From assembly GCA_028753945.1 (NCBI GenBank), contig JAPNXP010000017.1, positions 124,001 through 188,000 of the forward strand: 64,000 nucleotides of DNA. Reading direction: 5' to 3'. A program made the position numbers and the translations under genes. Positions 9,704 through 20,800 of this stretch are shown in pieces. The DNA comes from Hexactinellida sp. DTS-2022. Taxonomy: Eukaryota > Porifera > Hexactinellida. A model generated the notes under the pieces. That model was given only the letters and a program-made list of their open reading frames with translations. It was not told the origin of the DNA and did no database searches. Position 1 is the stretch's first letter; every line of letters starts with the position of its first letter.

Positions 9704-11131
9704 CAGAGTTGGAATCGGGTTCGGGTTTCTCGGGTCGGGTCGGGTTCGGGTCGGGTTCGGGTTCAGATTCGGATTTAGAATCGGGTTCGGGTCGGGTTCG
9801 GGTTCGAAGTTGATCAGTTCGAACTTTGTGCGTAATTTTTTTAAATTCAATGAATTAATTCTATTTTTGGAAAGATTATATTTACAATAGAACATTATAT
9901 GGAACTTTAATGAAATGGCCTCATAAGGACATTTACGGGATAAATATTGTTTTTGAGATTGTTTCTCTCTTATTAGTAGAATTATGGTGTTTTTTGCTTA
10001 TTAAATAGACCAATTTTTAATGTTAGTGGTATAGAACTTGTAGAAAAATTTGAGCTCTTAACCTATCTTGATTTCGTCAAACTCCGTGACATTAGCCCCC
10101 AAACACCCGCATTTATATTATATTGAGAAAAAGGCCGTAAAGAATCCCAAAACGATTAAATTTACGAAGTAGTATTCGATAACTATACCATCTAACTTAA
10201 AATGGATTAATGATGTTACTAGGAAGTTGGAACTAAGCTCTAGCTTATTATTTAATTACAAAGTTCATGGTTTCATTTCTGAAATGACACCACCATATAT
10301 GGGTATGTAAATTTATAGAATAGTGACAATTTGGTTATGAGTCTCGTTTGCACTTCCAATGAGTTTGTAGTGGGATATTGATGTGAATAGATGGTTAGAT
10401 CTAAGCTCTAGAGTTTATACTTTCGTTGATATAAATTTTGCTGTGTTGGGCACATTACATGCCCATATAGGGATCATTTTGAAAACGGAGGGTGTTAGGG
10501 TCCCAAAATGTATTATGGACGTATAGGAAGTCGGGTATTGCGAGCATTTTGAGACGCTTTTTTTTATTCTAGCTGCTCGGGTTTCTGAGAAAAAAAATGG
10601 ACAAGAAAACGTACCCTCGAATGAGATTATAGACCATAAATGTTTAGATTTTCACTTTTTGCGTATTTTTTTTGATCAATTGTTGTTTATTTTCGTCATT
10701 GATTGCTAGGATAGAGTAATGATACCACCAATCTTACCATTGTTGAGGAATACAGTACTGATAATAGTTCAAAGTGGAAAAACCAGTGATCCGCTGTACA
10801 AAATATCTCATAACTCTGAAAATACGCGTGGACGTGGCTCAAAACCATATACAAACGTTAGTTATGGTCCTTCGGCAGTGTTTGGTACAAAACAAAAGTA
10901 GGTCATGTTGTCTTTTGGAGCGAAATTTCGATTTTTTTCCCTATGAGGAACACCCTTATATATATATTATTAACCCATAATATTGCAACAGAGTTGGAAT
11001 CGGGTTCGGGTTTCTCGGGTCGGGTTCGGGTTCAGATTCAGATTTAGAATCGGGTTCGGGTCGGGTTCGGGTTGAAGATCGTCGGGTTCGGGTCGGGTCG
11101 GGTTCTGAATAGGGACCCGATTCCAACTCTG
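9704..11131. mobile_element. Composite hAT-type element with CGGGTT word arrays at both ends
   Basis: The left end (9704 to about 9815) starts CAGAGTTGGAATCGG and is filled with CGGGT/CGGGTTCGGGT words. The right end (10989-11131) is by itself a complete small element with the same start and the inverse end CCGATTCCAACTCTG. The bases just outside the pair are ATTCAACC (9696-9703) and ATTCAACT (11132-11139), a 7-of-8 match, as if the whole 1.43 kb had moved as one unit. No matching 8-bp repeat flanks the inner copy. The body between contains a stretch of the repeat family also found at 13195-13760. Confidence 0.6.
10190..10545 (-). repeat. Dispersed repeat R1 (copy in the composite)
   Basis: Moderately diverged, inverted match to 13195-13760 and 62640-62960. 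Shared marks are CATATATGGG-like words, an AGCTCTA(A) block and a stretch around CCCAAAATGTATTATGGACG that matches inverted at 13200-13245. No coding capacity seen. Confidence 0.5.
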
Positions 11132-11136
11132 ATTCA

Positions 11137-11584
11137 ACTCAATGTTTACCCGGGGAGACAACTCAGGACCCGGGTCCGGGGCCGGGGCAGAGTCTACTAG
11201 ATCCGGGGCATTTGCATACCTGCCAACCGTACAGGGATTCCTTGTACAGTATAGTGATTTTGACCATTTTGGCTGGACCGTACAGGGATTTTTAGCTAGG
11301 GAAAAATTATTTATTTTGAGTCTATTAATACCTAAACATGTCGACACCATCTAAATATAGCATTTGTTTTGTGTAAATAATCTGTTCCTATATGAGCATA
11401 CAGTGATTCCCTGTACAGTCTATATATACGAATGTTTTCACCTTTATAAGAAAGATTTTGGGGTGTACAGGGATTTTGGCCAATGTACAGGGGGAACTAG
11501 GTGCCTCGCACAGGGATATGTCTTAAATAGGTTGGCAGGTATGCATTTTCCCCGGTTGCCCCCCCCCCCCTGGGACCGCCACTG
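11137..11584. mobile_element. Remnant GC-rich hAT-type MITE, split
   Basis: CCCGGG and CCGGGGCA words before 11215, and a C-run plus the end GGGACCGCCACTG after 11543, look like the two halves of one CAGTGGCGGTCC-type MITE interrupted by the element at 11216-11542. A clean left terminus was not found. Confidence 0.45.
11216..11542. mobile_element. MITE, ACAGGGATT words
   Basis: A 327 bp element with inverted ends ATACCTGCCAACC and GGTTGGCAGGTAT (the match extends outward to TGCATACC). The word GTACAGGGATT occurs several times near both ends. Flanks GCATTTGC and GCATTTTC agree at 7 of 8 positions. The terminal core matches the element at 15925-16215. Confidence 0.7.
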
Positions 11585-11599
11585 AATTCTGGGTGCGCG

Positions 11600-12125
11600 C
11601 CGAGCGCCCAGATGAAGGCCTGCTTAATGGGATCCAAAAATCATTAAATTTTTCATAATATCATTTTGTTCAATTTCTGGGTAGTGCAGTAACTTCTAAG
11701 CATTGTTTGTAAACTATAGAGAGTATAAAATTAAAAAATTTCTATCTCTAGACCAAAATGTGCAGCTGTTAAGCAAGAAAATTTTGAATATATTGGTTGT
11801 CAATACAAAAACTCACGGCATTTTTATCATTAGAGTCCTTGTTAATTATTAAGGTTGCACAAAATATTACATATTGGCATTAGTAAAATACTCGCAAGTG
11901 TCAACAAAGGTCAGTTATTAAAAAAATCAAGTTGAATGCTGGGAACATTGCTGAAAAATAAAGGGTAAAGCCAACAGCTACCCCTGGGACCGAAACTTTG
12001 GCCGATTTTCACTTGAAATTTCAGTGTTTCGTAAGGTAGAGAAACCGTAAAATTGCAATAAAAGTATCAAACTATTCTAACGAGTGAAGAAAAATTTTTA
12101 TTGGAAAATTCCAAAAATACTCACG
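11600..12125. other. No feature recognised
   Basis: AT-rich sequence with no credible coding frame, inverted repeat or match that I could see to other parts of the window. Confidence 0.3.
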
Positions 12126-12270
12126 TTTTTGAAGTAACTTCAGTAAGAAACACCTCCTAGATTTAGTGGAGTTAGGCTAAAACTCTATAGTCACACGCCT
12201 AGAACTCGCTAAATGAAGAAGTGAGACAAAAATATATTCAAACCGGACAGTGACGAATTTGAGGTTTCAT
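12126..12270 (+). repeat. Copy of the palindrome's terminal block
   Basis: The block starting GTAACTTCAGTAAGAAACACC and containing GTGGAGTTAGGCTAAAAC and CTAGAACTCGCTAAATGA matches the outermost bases of both palindrome arms (from 2184 inward, and from 9384 inward). It begins at the same base as the arms do, so the arm boundary looks like a transposon end rather than a random breakpoint. Confidence 0.65.
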
Positions 12271-13194
12271 GTGAATTCCAACTACACTGTTTATTACGCA
12301 AACACAAATTTGTCAATTACTTTTTGCTACAATTTACTACTTAGCTCAGCAAACTTGTTATTTTCCACATATATACCGTATATTATAGTTACACTAAATG
12401 AAGACTCAAAGTATGTAGATAATAGTGAAATATTCCTTTCTATAGACATCGCTATAAGGCGGACACTAATGTATATACGTATATATATATAGAAACATTG
12501 AAGCAACTGCTCTTGCCTTAGTGTTCCACTTTTCAATTGGTCAAAAGATTTAGATGATTTATTGCATAATTTTAACTATCATGAGCTAAGATTTTTGTCA
12601 TTACAAGAATAAAGATTCTACGTATTTAAATACTTACAATTATAATACAAGGGCGAGAAGATAGATAAGGTTATATTGATGACAAAGCGTCGCTCCCAGT
12701 AATAATACTATGTTTCACCATGCCCTTTTCGTGTTAGTGCAGCGCCTCCAAATTCTACCAGAGATGAGTCTAGCGCTACCTACGAGTACTACTTTGCCAA
12801 TTCTTACAAATCACATAAAATAACACATTGTATATAGACGCTACATTAAGTTCCCAAGGAAATGCAGATGTCAAATGTACATTATCTCAACTATTTTGAC
12901 CTATGTATTAACGATATTTGGGGTGCGGAGTATAATTTTTCAGTGGTTCAGCACTTTCAGATGGATTAAATGCTGTAACGGCCAACATTTTGGTGATTTT
13001 CCAGGAATATAGCTGGCCCATTTGATAATCTGGGATAAAAACTCCAAAATTGATCAAAAAATCATTTAGAAAGATAAAATTGGTAAGGTTAGGGCACATC
13101 ATCGATCCTTGGGGTAGTATTTTTAACATACCCCCTTTGAATATATTTCTCAGGCTCCCGTGCACTTAGAATTAAACTTACTAGTGAAAAAGGA
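12271..13194. other. No feature recognised
   Basis: AT-rich sequence including a short TATA-rich tract near 12478-12490. Short frames on both strands show no family resemblance. Confidence 0.3.
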
Positions 13195-13760
13195 TCGCAA
13201 TGCCCAACTTCCTATGCGTCCCTAATACATTTTGTGACCCTGACACTCAGGGTGTTATCCAGGCGTATTGGGCGCTCCTAAGGGAGCGTAATTTGGATGT
13301 ATTTTAATCTAGGCGTACAAAGATCGTGTCTAGGAGTACAATATCGAGAGATGCTCCCATAGACTTAATACAAAATGTGCAAACTAGCCTACAAAATGAA
13401 AAATGAACGAGCTCAAACTAAATCTAGGCGCGCAGAAATTTTGTCTGGATGAAAGCCTGCTGACACTCACAGTTTAGAAAATTACCATATATGGGCATGG
13501 AAATGTGCCAACTTTCGATGATGCAGCAATTTTGTATCTCATAAACTAGAGACTGTATAGCTTAGCTCTAAGCGATTATTCACATCTAGTATATATCATG
13601 CATATACCATTGGAATAATAATCGGGACTCTTATCCAAATCGTTACCATGCTAAGAAGACCATGTTCATATATGGGGTGTAATGTGACCATCACTGACCA
13701 TCAATCATGAATATCAAAGTTGAGGTAGAGCTTAGATCTCACTTGCTGACACTATTAGTA
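13195..13760 (+). repeat. Dispersed repeat R1, interrupted by a MITE
   Basis: A second copy of the repeat seen inverted at 10190-10545 and again at 62640-62960. Shared marks are CATATATGGGCATG, TTGTATCTC(A/C)TAAAC, AGCTTAGCTCTAA and a closing GGTGTAATGTGACCATCA-like block. It is interrupted at 13248-13459 by a hAT-type MITE. Confidence 0.6.
13248..13459. mobile_element. hAT-type MITE, CTAGGCGTACAA words (copy 1)
   Basis: A 212 bp element with ends CAGGGTGTTATCCAGGCG and TGGATGAAAGCCTG, flanked by a perfect 8-bp duplication CTGACACT. The word CTAGGCGTACAA recurs inside. A near-identical copy lies at 49473-49685 with its own duplication, so this family was mobile recently. Confidence 0.95.
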
Positions 13761-15246
13761 ATCGTTTTCAAGGAATATGAATTACTTGGAATAACTTCAA
13801 ACCCATTTTATGTTAGAAGCTTCAAACCCATTTTTATGTCTGTGCCACTATTGTGTCCTTCTACACCATCTTATCCACATACAGATTTCCTATTACCGGC
13901 TGTGGCAAAAACTAGTGAACTCAGAAAATATTTAAGATATCAACTTGAAATTTCTGGGTGTTATAGTTTATAAATTTATGCAAAAAAACATTCAGGGCGT
14001 TTCCTTACTTTTTCTAATTTCGCAAAGTTCCATGGTGACATTTCTCAATAATATAGAAATTCCATCGAAAAATGGACCTAAAGTTTTGAATTCCTATTAA
14101 ATAATATAAATTTCGTTAATATTGGGGATTTTCTAGTCCACGCAATTTGAATCCATATTGATTTGACGAGTATTCATGTAAACTAAGCGTTCCAAGTTAT
14201 CGGGATTTTCTACTAGAAATATTTATGGATATATTACATAGCAAAGATATATATGTTTTTATTGAATATAGACAAGAGTAAGAATGAAATCAAGGAAGCA
14301 GGTTATTTTGCAAATACTATACAGTAAGGTAAAGGAACTGATGTACTCATTCAATTGACATCGTCAAAGGTATTGATTTTACCCTTGACGTCACAGTCCT
14401 GAGAAGTCTCAGGTAAATTGAACATAATTATTTGAGTTTTATCATTTATTATACTATTTAATTCGCTCCACAGAACATATTATTCATGTAACTGTATAAT
14501 TTGTTAAAGCTAGACTACATATGACAAATTATGCAACGATTCTTTGCAGGACGCTTTCACTGTTAATCTTGGTGCTAGCTTCAAGACATTATTACATTAA
14601 TCAGATTGAATAAAACACTGATATCTTGAAAGGGTGCATAACATAGTTCATGTAAAGAGATTTAGAGGTAAATGAGTGTTCGAAATGCTGGTTCTAGTAA
14701 TGGAGACGTAACTTTTGTTACGTTACTGATATTTTGTTGTACACATAATTTGCATTCAGGAAATTTCGGAAAAATAAATGTATTTTCTAAATTTTTAAGA
14801 TTTAACCATTATTCCTGATGGACTTAATGATATGAACAAATTAAAAAAAATTAAAATAAACTTCTTTGTGGATTGCATGGGTGCTGTACCTTTTGCTCCA
14901 GTTTCGAATTAATTGAAAAAAATGTATAAACGAACATTGAGTGGATAATTACAAACAGACCACAAGCTTCGATATCACATATAGTTTTGGATATAATGAT
15001 TCTCAAAATGAAGAACCCAAAGGTATTAATCGCACAATGGTGGAAAACCTGGCCGATAAAACTCGATAAACTAGAAAAACTGTAGTATGTGGATCATCCG
15101 GGTTATTAATCGACCCAATTATAATCGACCCAATTACCCTTCCTGCCTTATAGGATACATCACTACGAATGTGAACTTCATTCATTTGAAGAATGACATG
15201 GTGCTCTAAATCATTAATGTGTTAGCAACTTCTTCAAGAATTTTAG
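13761..15246. other. No feature recognised
   Basis: AT-rich non-coding sequence. No inverted repeat pair, tandem array or credible coding frame found. Confidence 0.3.
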
Positions 15247-15247
15247 T

Positions 15248-15420
15248 ACTGTGAAACCTCCATAAGGGAACACCTCCGATTAAGGAACAACTTTGCTTAA
15301 GGGACACTTTTTAAGTCCCGATTATCTCCTATGCTTTAACATTGATACCTACCTCCTATTAAGGAACACCTCCCTACAGTGAACAGGGAACACCCTATTG
15401 TTCCCAAAGTCACTTAACCA
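15248..15420. mobile_element. Decayed pogo-type MITE
   Basis: The left end GTGAAACCTCCATAAGGGAAC follows a TA-like context, and the word (A/T)AAGGAAC(A)ACCTCC recurs several times. This matches the style of the pogo-type MITEs at 15807-15891 and 62083-62275. The right terminus is not clear. Confidence 0.4.
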
Positions 15421-15806
15421 TTCAGATGGCCCTCTCATTAAAGAACAATCGTATTTATCATAATTAGTGAGGATCAGTGTGACCGATGTTTGTTTGTTCT
15501 TTACATGACTGATAATTGAAATGGCTGTACACGTGTATAAAAAGGAACTATTTTTGATCTTCAACAAATTACGTTCTGTTGGAAGTATTTTACAGTTACA
15601 GCTTTGGATAAGCCGATAACAAGCTGGTGAAATTCCGTGAATTTATGAACAAAAGACTTGAGTGAGAATATTATAACGGCGAGCATGTTTATCAACAATT
15701 ATTATTTCAGCTGATCGAGCAAAAATTAAGACGGGCTAGCATATAATCATTCTCGGCTTCGAAATCAAATGTGGAATGGGTAGGATCTAGTGTATCAATA
15801 GCACTA

Positions 15807-15891
15807 CAGTGCAACCTCGATTATCCGCAATTCTTGGGACCACTCAAATCTGTCCGGATAATTTACAGTCCGGATAATTGAGGTTTCACTG
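15807..15891. mobile_element. pogo-type MITE, CGGATAA words
   Basis: An 85 bp element between TA dinucleotides with ends CAGTGCAACCTCGATTATCC and GGATAATTGAGGTTTCACTG. The TCCGGATAAT word repeats inside. A related right half lies at 16401-16474. Confidence 0.8.
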
Positions 15892-15924
15892 TATATGCTA
15901 TGATGGGACCAACATAGAGTTGCA

Positions 15925-16215
15925 TACTTGCCAACCTATAGCAAGTCTTTGGCGGGACGGAGGAATCAATTTTGGCGGGACATAAGGAAGTTTGGCGGGA
16001 CAAAGAACATTAGTACATAAATAAGCGAAGTAGTATTACTATTACTAGTAAATAATAATTAATATACTAGTATATATACTATAATTAGAGTTCAAAATAG
16101 TGCTAGTAATTGTAATAATTTGATTATCACAACGGAAGGAACCTTGCACCAATTGCATAAAACGAGACGTCCCGTCAAAAATCTTTGCCTTAAAAGCGGG
16201 ACGGTTGGCAAGTAT
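15925..16215. mobile_element. MITE, GGCGGGAC words
   Basis: A 291 bp element with ends ATACTTGCCAACC and GGTTGGCAAGTAT (the match extends outward by C/G). GGCGGGAC(A/G) words sit near the left end, and GCGGGACGG with its inverse near the right. Flanks share only AGTTG, so a target duplication is not clean. The terminal core matches 11216-11542. Confidence 0.65.
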
Positions 16216-16225
16216 GAAGTTGGAC

Positions 16226-16400
16226 CAGTGGCGGTCCTTGAGTCGGGTTCTAAATCCGCCGCCCTAGGCAAAAGGTTCTAAATCCGCCCGGGACCGCCCC
16301 CCTATGCAACTTTGTTCACTCAGTTTACAAATATGCCGCCCCCTAAATTGTGCCGCCCTAGGCGACTGCCTAGTTCGCCTTAGTGGAAGGACCGGCCCTG
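16226..16400. mobile_element. hAT-type MITE, GCCGCCC words
   Basis: A 175 bp element with ends CAGTGGCGGTCCTTGAG and AAGGACCGGCCCTG. Flanks are GTTGGAC and GTTGGGAC, an 8-bp duplication apart from one base. CCGCCGCCCTAGGC words recur inside. Confidence 0.75.
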
Positions 16401-16474
16401 GTTGGGACAATATAGTGTGTCCGGATAATCGAAGAGTCCGGATAATCAAAGTCCGGATAATCGAGGTTGTACTG
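16401..16474. mobile_element. Right half of a pogo-type MITE
   Basis: GTCCGGATAATC occurs three times and the segment ends GGATAATCGAGGTTGTACTG before TA, matching the family of 15807-15891. Its left half appears displaced by the insertions at 15925-16215 and 16226-16400. Confidence 0.55.
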
Positions 16475-16496
16475 TAGTAAGATTATGAATGGCATT

Positions 16497-17330
16497 CTTG
16501 ACATTTTACTGTGCCGACTATACTATAGTATAGTGGCCCAGTTCTAATCTTACTGCCTTTATTTTTATTTTATTTTTCTCCGTAGACGGTGCCCTGGCCA
16601 GAGCTTTATAGTTGATGAGCTGAAACTTGGCATGTAGGTGCGTATGGACCGTCTAATTTGCACCTGGGGTTCCGATTTTTGATTAACACATTTTGGACAC
16701 ATTTTTAATACCTTTCAAATTTGACTGGTCCATAACTCAAAAAATGTTTCATTAAACTCCCAATTTTTATTTCACTTTTGGATTCATCATAAAACTGCGT
16801 CTGATGGGAGAAGAAATTTTTTAATAATGGGTTTAATTTCTGCCATAAATTGGGGTGAAATTTTTTTGTTTACTCAACACTTCAATTTCAGTAAACTGTG
16901 AAATATAATTCCATTGTTTCAACTTGTAATAATTATATTGATTTAACTTGTTAAATCCTACTCTATTTAGTCCAGCCACTTACAACATTAATCATGCATT
17001 TTTATATAGAATTTTCAGACTTTGTAGGTTTCTTCTTCCATGCAAATAGTGCATTTTTGGATATAGTGCCAACTCCAAATTCCAATGTGTCGGCCACAAT
17101 TGATTCATCTAACTTCTTCAAATCAAGTCCAATCCAATTTTTATGCCTATATTCGTAATCAACACTAAATTTGGCGTCATTAAGTGGTCACCTGAGACAA
17201 TTTTCCTTGACGACGCAGGAATGTTGTAGGAATTTAACAACATTCCATTCTCAAATTTTATTCTAACCCTATCGAGTGACCCCTTGTTCGACTCCACTCA
17301 GCTTCCTGAAGCTAGTTAGACACATGCGGA
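16497..17330. repeat. Dispersed repeat R2
   Basis: Begins near TTTACTGTGCCGACTATAC and CTATAGTATAGTGGCCCAG. It continues through CTCCGTAGACGGTGCCCTGG, GCTGAAACTTGGCATG and, further on, GAGTGACCCCTTGTTCGACTCC. Parts recur at 61266-61470 (same order), inverted near 173-205, at 19143-19235 and, for the distal block, at 25010-25150. No terminal pair or coding frame identified. Confidence 0.55.
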
Positions 17331-17518
17331 CCCTCTCAAAAGTTATTTGGTTCAATTGTACTGTTCTGACATATTTGTTCCGGCCGGTACCAATTTGTCA
17401 TAAATTGTTCATTTAACAAATATATCCGGGCTAAATTTAGATTTGTTATAATTTCTATGGGATTGTCTATTCCATAGCAAATTCGTCCCGGCTTAATTTA
17501 TACCAGTAATCACACAGA

Positions 17519-17716
17519 TTGGCAGTTGCAACAATGGTATTGCATAATATCTGCATTGATCATGGCTTACAAGGGGAAGCAAATTTTGTTACAGAAGAGG
17601 ATGAGATTACTTCCGCTCCTGATGAAACAACACATTCCGGTAATATAGTACCACTGTCTGTGGTTACAGGTTACTTTGATTACTATAATTCCCAAATATT
17701 TGTTCATGAATTTTAG
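17519..17716 (+). pseudogene. PIF/Harbinger transposase, C-terminal remnant
   Basis: About 65 codons beginning RLAVATMVLHNICIDHG, where the conserved LHNICI block is typical of the end of PIF/Harbinger (DDE_Tnp_4) transposases. The frame has no ATG start and is cut off on its 5' side by a stop near 17505 and unrelated sequence. Its stop codon at 17714-17716 abuts the P-element target duplication. It converges on the Myb/SANT-like gene on the minus strand (20801-23752), the usual two-gene content of Harbinger elements. Confidence 0.65.
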
Positions 17717-17977
17717 ACACGATCATAGCCTACTAAACATAAGGCCATTTCACTTAGCCAAATGCGCCTGGACCAGGGATAAGATGAAGGCGATTTTTTT
17801 ATATACCCATAATGTAAATATATATTTTTTGATTAAAACTACAATGCTTATCTGGTTTAGAAAAATAGTAACGAGATTCGTCTGTAAATATTAGCTATTC
17901 TAATTACAAATTCTCTTTAATTCAATCATATTTTGCCTTTATAATGCTAGCTCCTTGTTTATTTATATCCTGGACTC

Positions 17978-18459
17978 ATGCCAACTCTTGTTCTGCTCCC
18001 AGATGTGCTACTGGATACTATAGTGACCATAGTGGTGTTGCAGTATTTCACATTCCTTCTGGGCCGAAAGCGGAAACGTTTTCTGCATAGAGATGGTGAG
18101 TATGCTTTACTAGTATAAATAACTTATTTTTAGACCGTCTATTTCTAGACCATGTTTTCTTACATATACATTAGTAATACCCATAGACGGCAGGGCTTTT
18201 GGTCTACAGAATTTATAGATGGTCGACAATTTTTTGGCTTATTTGTATGGGCTTTTTATATAGACCGTCTACATACGTATAATGATGCTCTTTAATTAAT
18301 CATACGTAATTATGTAATTATATGCTAGATCTTCACACACTGAAAAACATTTTCGTTTGTGCTAAACACTTTGACCCTGATGATATCATTGACACACAAA
18401 CTTATCTTGACATTGATGACCAAACGAAGATACGACCAATAAAAGCTACATTGAAGTAA
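17978..18459 (+). pseudogene. THAP domain exons of P-type transposase
   Basis: The first exon (to 18095, donor GTGAGT) encodes NSCSAPRCATGYYSDHSG and VAVFHIPSGPKAETF, the front of a THAP zinc finger. One missing base near the start puts the ATG at 17978 out of frame with it, and a TAG replaces a conserved codon near 18088. The second exon (18329-18459, after an AG) encodes VCAKHFDPDDI, the C-x2-H half of the finger, and ends in a stop. THAP domains bind the P-element ends. The catalytic middle of the gene is missing, so this copy is dead. Confidence 0.75.
18115..18290. repeat. TAGACGGTC-word repeat inside the THAP intron
   Basis: GACCGTCTA, CTAGACCATG, ATGGTCGACA and ATAGACCGTCTA words surround a CCCATAGACGGCAGGGCTTTTGG block. 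The same block and words occur at 37985-38125. It appears to be a word-built MITE; exact ends are unclear. Confidence 0.5.
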
Positions 18460-19204
18460 TGCTCAGTACCTAAATACTTAATCACACTGCACTATCAAGT
18501 ATCAGCGGCTTGATAGAGACAAAAGGAGCATGATTTACAGATCCAAGTATGTCAAGTTGTACTAAATGTAAAAGTTTTGTATTTTAACATGTTGTATGTT
18601 ATTGTATATATGCAATGAAACAGTGTTGACTTGTACGAAGAAGAACAAAGAAAATTCACTGTCTCTAAATCATCTGACATTAAGATCTCCAAGGATTGTT
18701 TTTTGGCACCTTGATACCACATTTATATTGTCAATAAGACATCAAATATTGTCATTTCAGTCCAAAACATTATTACTATTGACAAGTTTCTTCAGGTTAG
18801 AGTGTTATAATCGTGGAATCCTTGCGAATCTCTCAATCAGCTGGATGTTTGAAAACCGATAAATATGGACATTGATTGATTAATCAACACTCTTGGAAGG
18901 GAGTTCGTCTCAAGGAACGAGATTACAGATGTAAAACTACAATCAGTATGCGCATTTCTTGGGAACTTGGGAACTAGGTTCCCGTATATTCGGAGGTCCA
19001 CGGTAAGATTTTCAGCCTGAATTAAATGAGTAAAATATTGAAGTAAGAAATTTACCAAATGACAACGAATACTGTTTAAAATTTCGTAATATTGCCTCTT
19101 CCTCTGCATCCCGTTACCATGTATTTATTAGCTTACAAATAATTTTTACTGTGGCGACTATGTAATAGTGGCCCTGTTCTAAAATGCTTGCCTTTATTAT
19201 TGAT

Positions 19205-19606
19205 TTTACTTTTACTTTTTTATATTTACCGATCATTAGCAATGCTTTCAAAAATTCCCAGATCACATGAGAAATTGAAATGTACTATTTGTCAGAGTAC
19301 TTTAGAAAGAAGGAACATGGAAGTTCATATTTCAATGAATGCATAGTGGGAAGTTATTTTTCTGCTATCGTAGAAGTACATGGAAACTTATCACGCCCTC
19401 GACTGTCAGCAGAAACTGCTTCCATCATCACCTTCATTCAGAGGAATGGCCCTGATCCAATTAAGTCAGAGGCGATCGTACGGGCTGCAGTGAAGAGACT
19501 TGGTGCGAAGTTCATCTCTGATCAGTCTAAGTTTTTTACCAGTGCTGTGTTAGAGAGACGGCGGACCAATATAAACGCAGAGTGGTACATTACAGATATG
19601 AATTAG
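19205..19606 (+). pseudogene. Unidentified frame with a zinc-finger-like start, within the P element
   Basis: Two overlapping frames look protein-like. One gives LKCTICQSTLERRNMEVHI, a C-x2-C ... H pattern (about 19264-19320). The other, open to 19606, gives SRPRLSAETASIITFIQRNG and EAIVRAAVKRLGAKF. I do not recognise a family. A one-base shift would link the two, so this may be a decayed gene fragment carried by the P element. It follows a copy of repeat R2 (19143-19235). A shorter frame at 19755-19982 (ILENERALKESNILKLY) has no assignment either. Confidence 0.3.
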
Positions 19607-20040
19607 TTACACACATATATATTTTAGTTATTGAATTACTCAAACTATATTTTCGTATTTACTTTTAGTTTTCAAATACAAATATTGATATATTAAGTAC
19701 ACCAATTTTGCAATTGGGGCGAAAGTCTCCACAGTAAAGTTTTTTGAAAAATATTTGGTTCCCGTAAGCCCAGAAACAAATGCGCACCCTGACTACAATG
19801 TATTGGTTCGTCAAATCCTGGAAAATGAGAGGGCACTTAAAGAGTCAAATATTCTCAAGTTGTATGATAGGAAAGATTATGTCCATAAAGATCAAGATTC
19901 GTTTATGGAATTTATCAGCAGCTTAGAAACCCATGAAGATTATCTTTATCTCAGCATCCTGAGAATTGTGATTCACACATAATGTCTGTGGCCACTCTTT
20001 TGAATTTTTTTCATGAATTCATACACAAGACAAACCTATA

Positions 20041-20393
20041 GCTTTTATCGGAGGATATGCTGCCTTTCTTATTAAGGAAATTGTCTAAAATCTCAGATTT
20101 GTACCCCGATCGTTGTTCAGTACTCACTGAAAGTATACGGAATTGAATGGAAATTGAAGACCCGGATTTTAACCTTTGCCTTTTGATTGGCCTTTTTGAT
20201 CGTGGCTGCTTAAAATGGCCCTTCCAATTACGTGCTAAATGTGGTGTTTACACCTTGGAAAGTGTTTACAATTATGTTTTCAATCGGATTCAATCAACTG
20301 CCCCTCCTAAAACTCGATAGTGAAAAGTGCGAAGACTTCGTTGATGAGTGTATAGATTGCTTAGTACAGAAGGAAAATTAATTTCTTACTTTA
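20041..20393 (+). pseudogene. P-type transposase, C-terminal remnant
   Basis: AFIGGYAAFLIKEIV (20041-20085) and LIGLFDRGCLKWP (about 20185-20223) match the GY and DRGGLKYPS blocks that end P/THAP9-like transposases, as also seen at 50078-50252 and 36600-36650. Stops and a frame change after KWP break the reading. It belongs to the same element as the THAP exons upstream. Confidence 0.6.
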
Positions 20394-20800
20394 AATTTTA
20401 ACAACAGTAGCCAATTGTTACTTAACAGCAGCAAGGCAAATAACCATATTGTATTATTGTTCCTACTACCTGCCCCAAAGAAAATCATGAGAGATTCCTC
20501 TAAATATTTGCTTAGTTTTCATAATTATACTATCTAGTTTGCATGCAATAATAATACTTGAGCTTGAATTTATGTTGGGAGACAACTATGACCCATATAT
20601 AAAACTTTGATATGTGTAGTTGATATAAAGAGTCTAGTATTAATCAGGTAATTGGTTACAGTTAGAAAAATAAACCCGCCTTTATCTTATCCCTGGTCCA
20701 AAGCAGTGATATGGCCTTTATATAGTAGGCTATGACACGATTTATTTCATTTAATCTTAACATATTAAATAAAGAGTTTATAATAATCGAAGACAACAGG

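Larger units (their letters stand above)
17724..20733 (+). mobile_element. P element with THAP exons, 8-bp target duplication
   Basis: A 3.0 kb element with inverted ends CATAGCCTACT...TAAGGCC and GGCCTTTATATAGTAGGCTAT, plus a matching inner block ACCAGGGATAAGAT (left) / ATCTTATCCCTGGTCC (right). GACACGAT stands on both sides (17716-17723 and 20734-20741). The start of the ends recalls the Drosophila P terminus. Inside are THAP-domain exons at the left, a P-transposase C-terminal remnant at the right, and unrelated material between. The insertion separated two convergent Harbinger genes. Confidence 0.8.

Noticed and set aside
9681-9895. Glycine/proline/asparagine-rich frames on both strands
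   Set aside because: They are translations of the CGGGTT word array and have no start context or family resemblance.
9681-11135. CGGGTT/CGGGTTCGGGT arrays that resemble telomeric repeats
   Set aside because: The arrays lie inside CAGAGTTGGAATC inverted ends with a near-perfect 8-bp duplication outside, and the words are irregular; a MITE explains them better than an interstitial telomere.
19755-19982. 75-codon plus-strand frame as a host gene
   Set aside because: It lies within the P element, lacks a recognisable domain or splice context, and is more likely cargo or decay.
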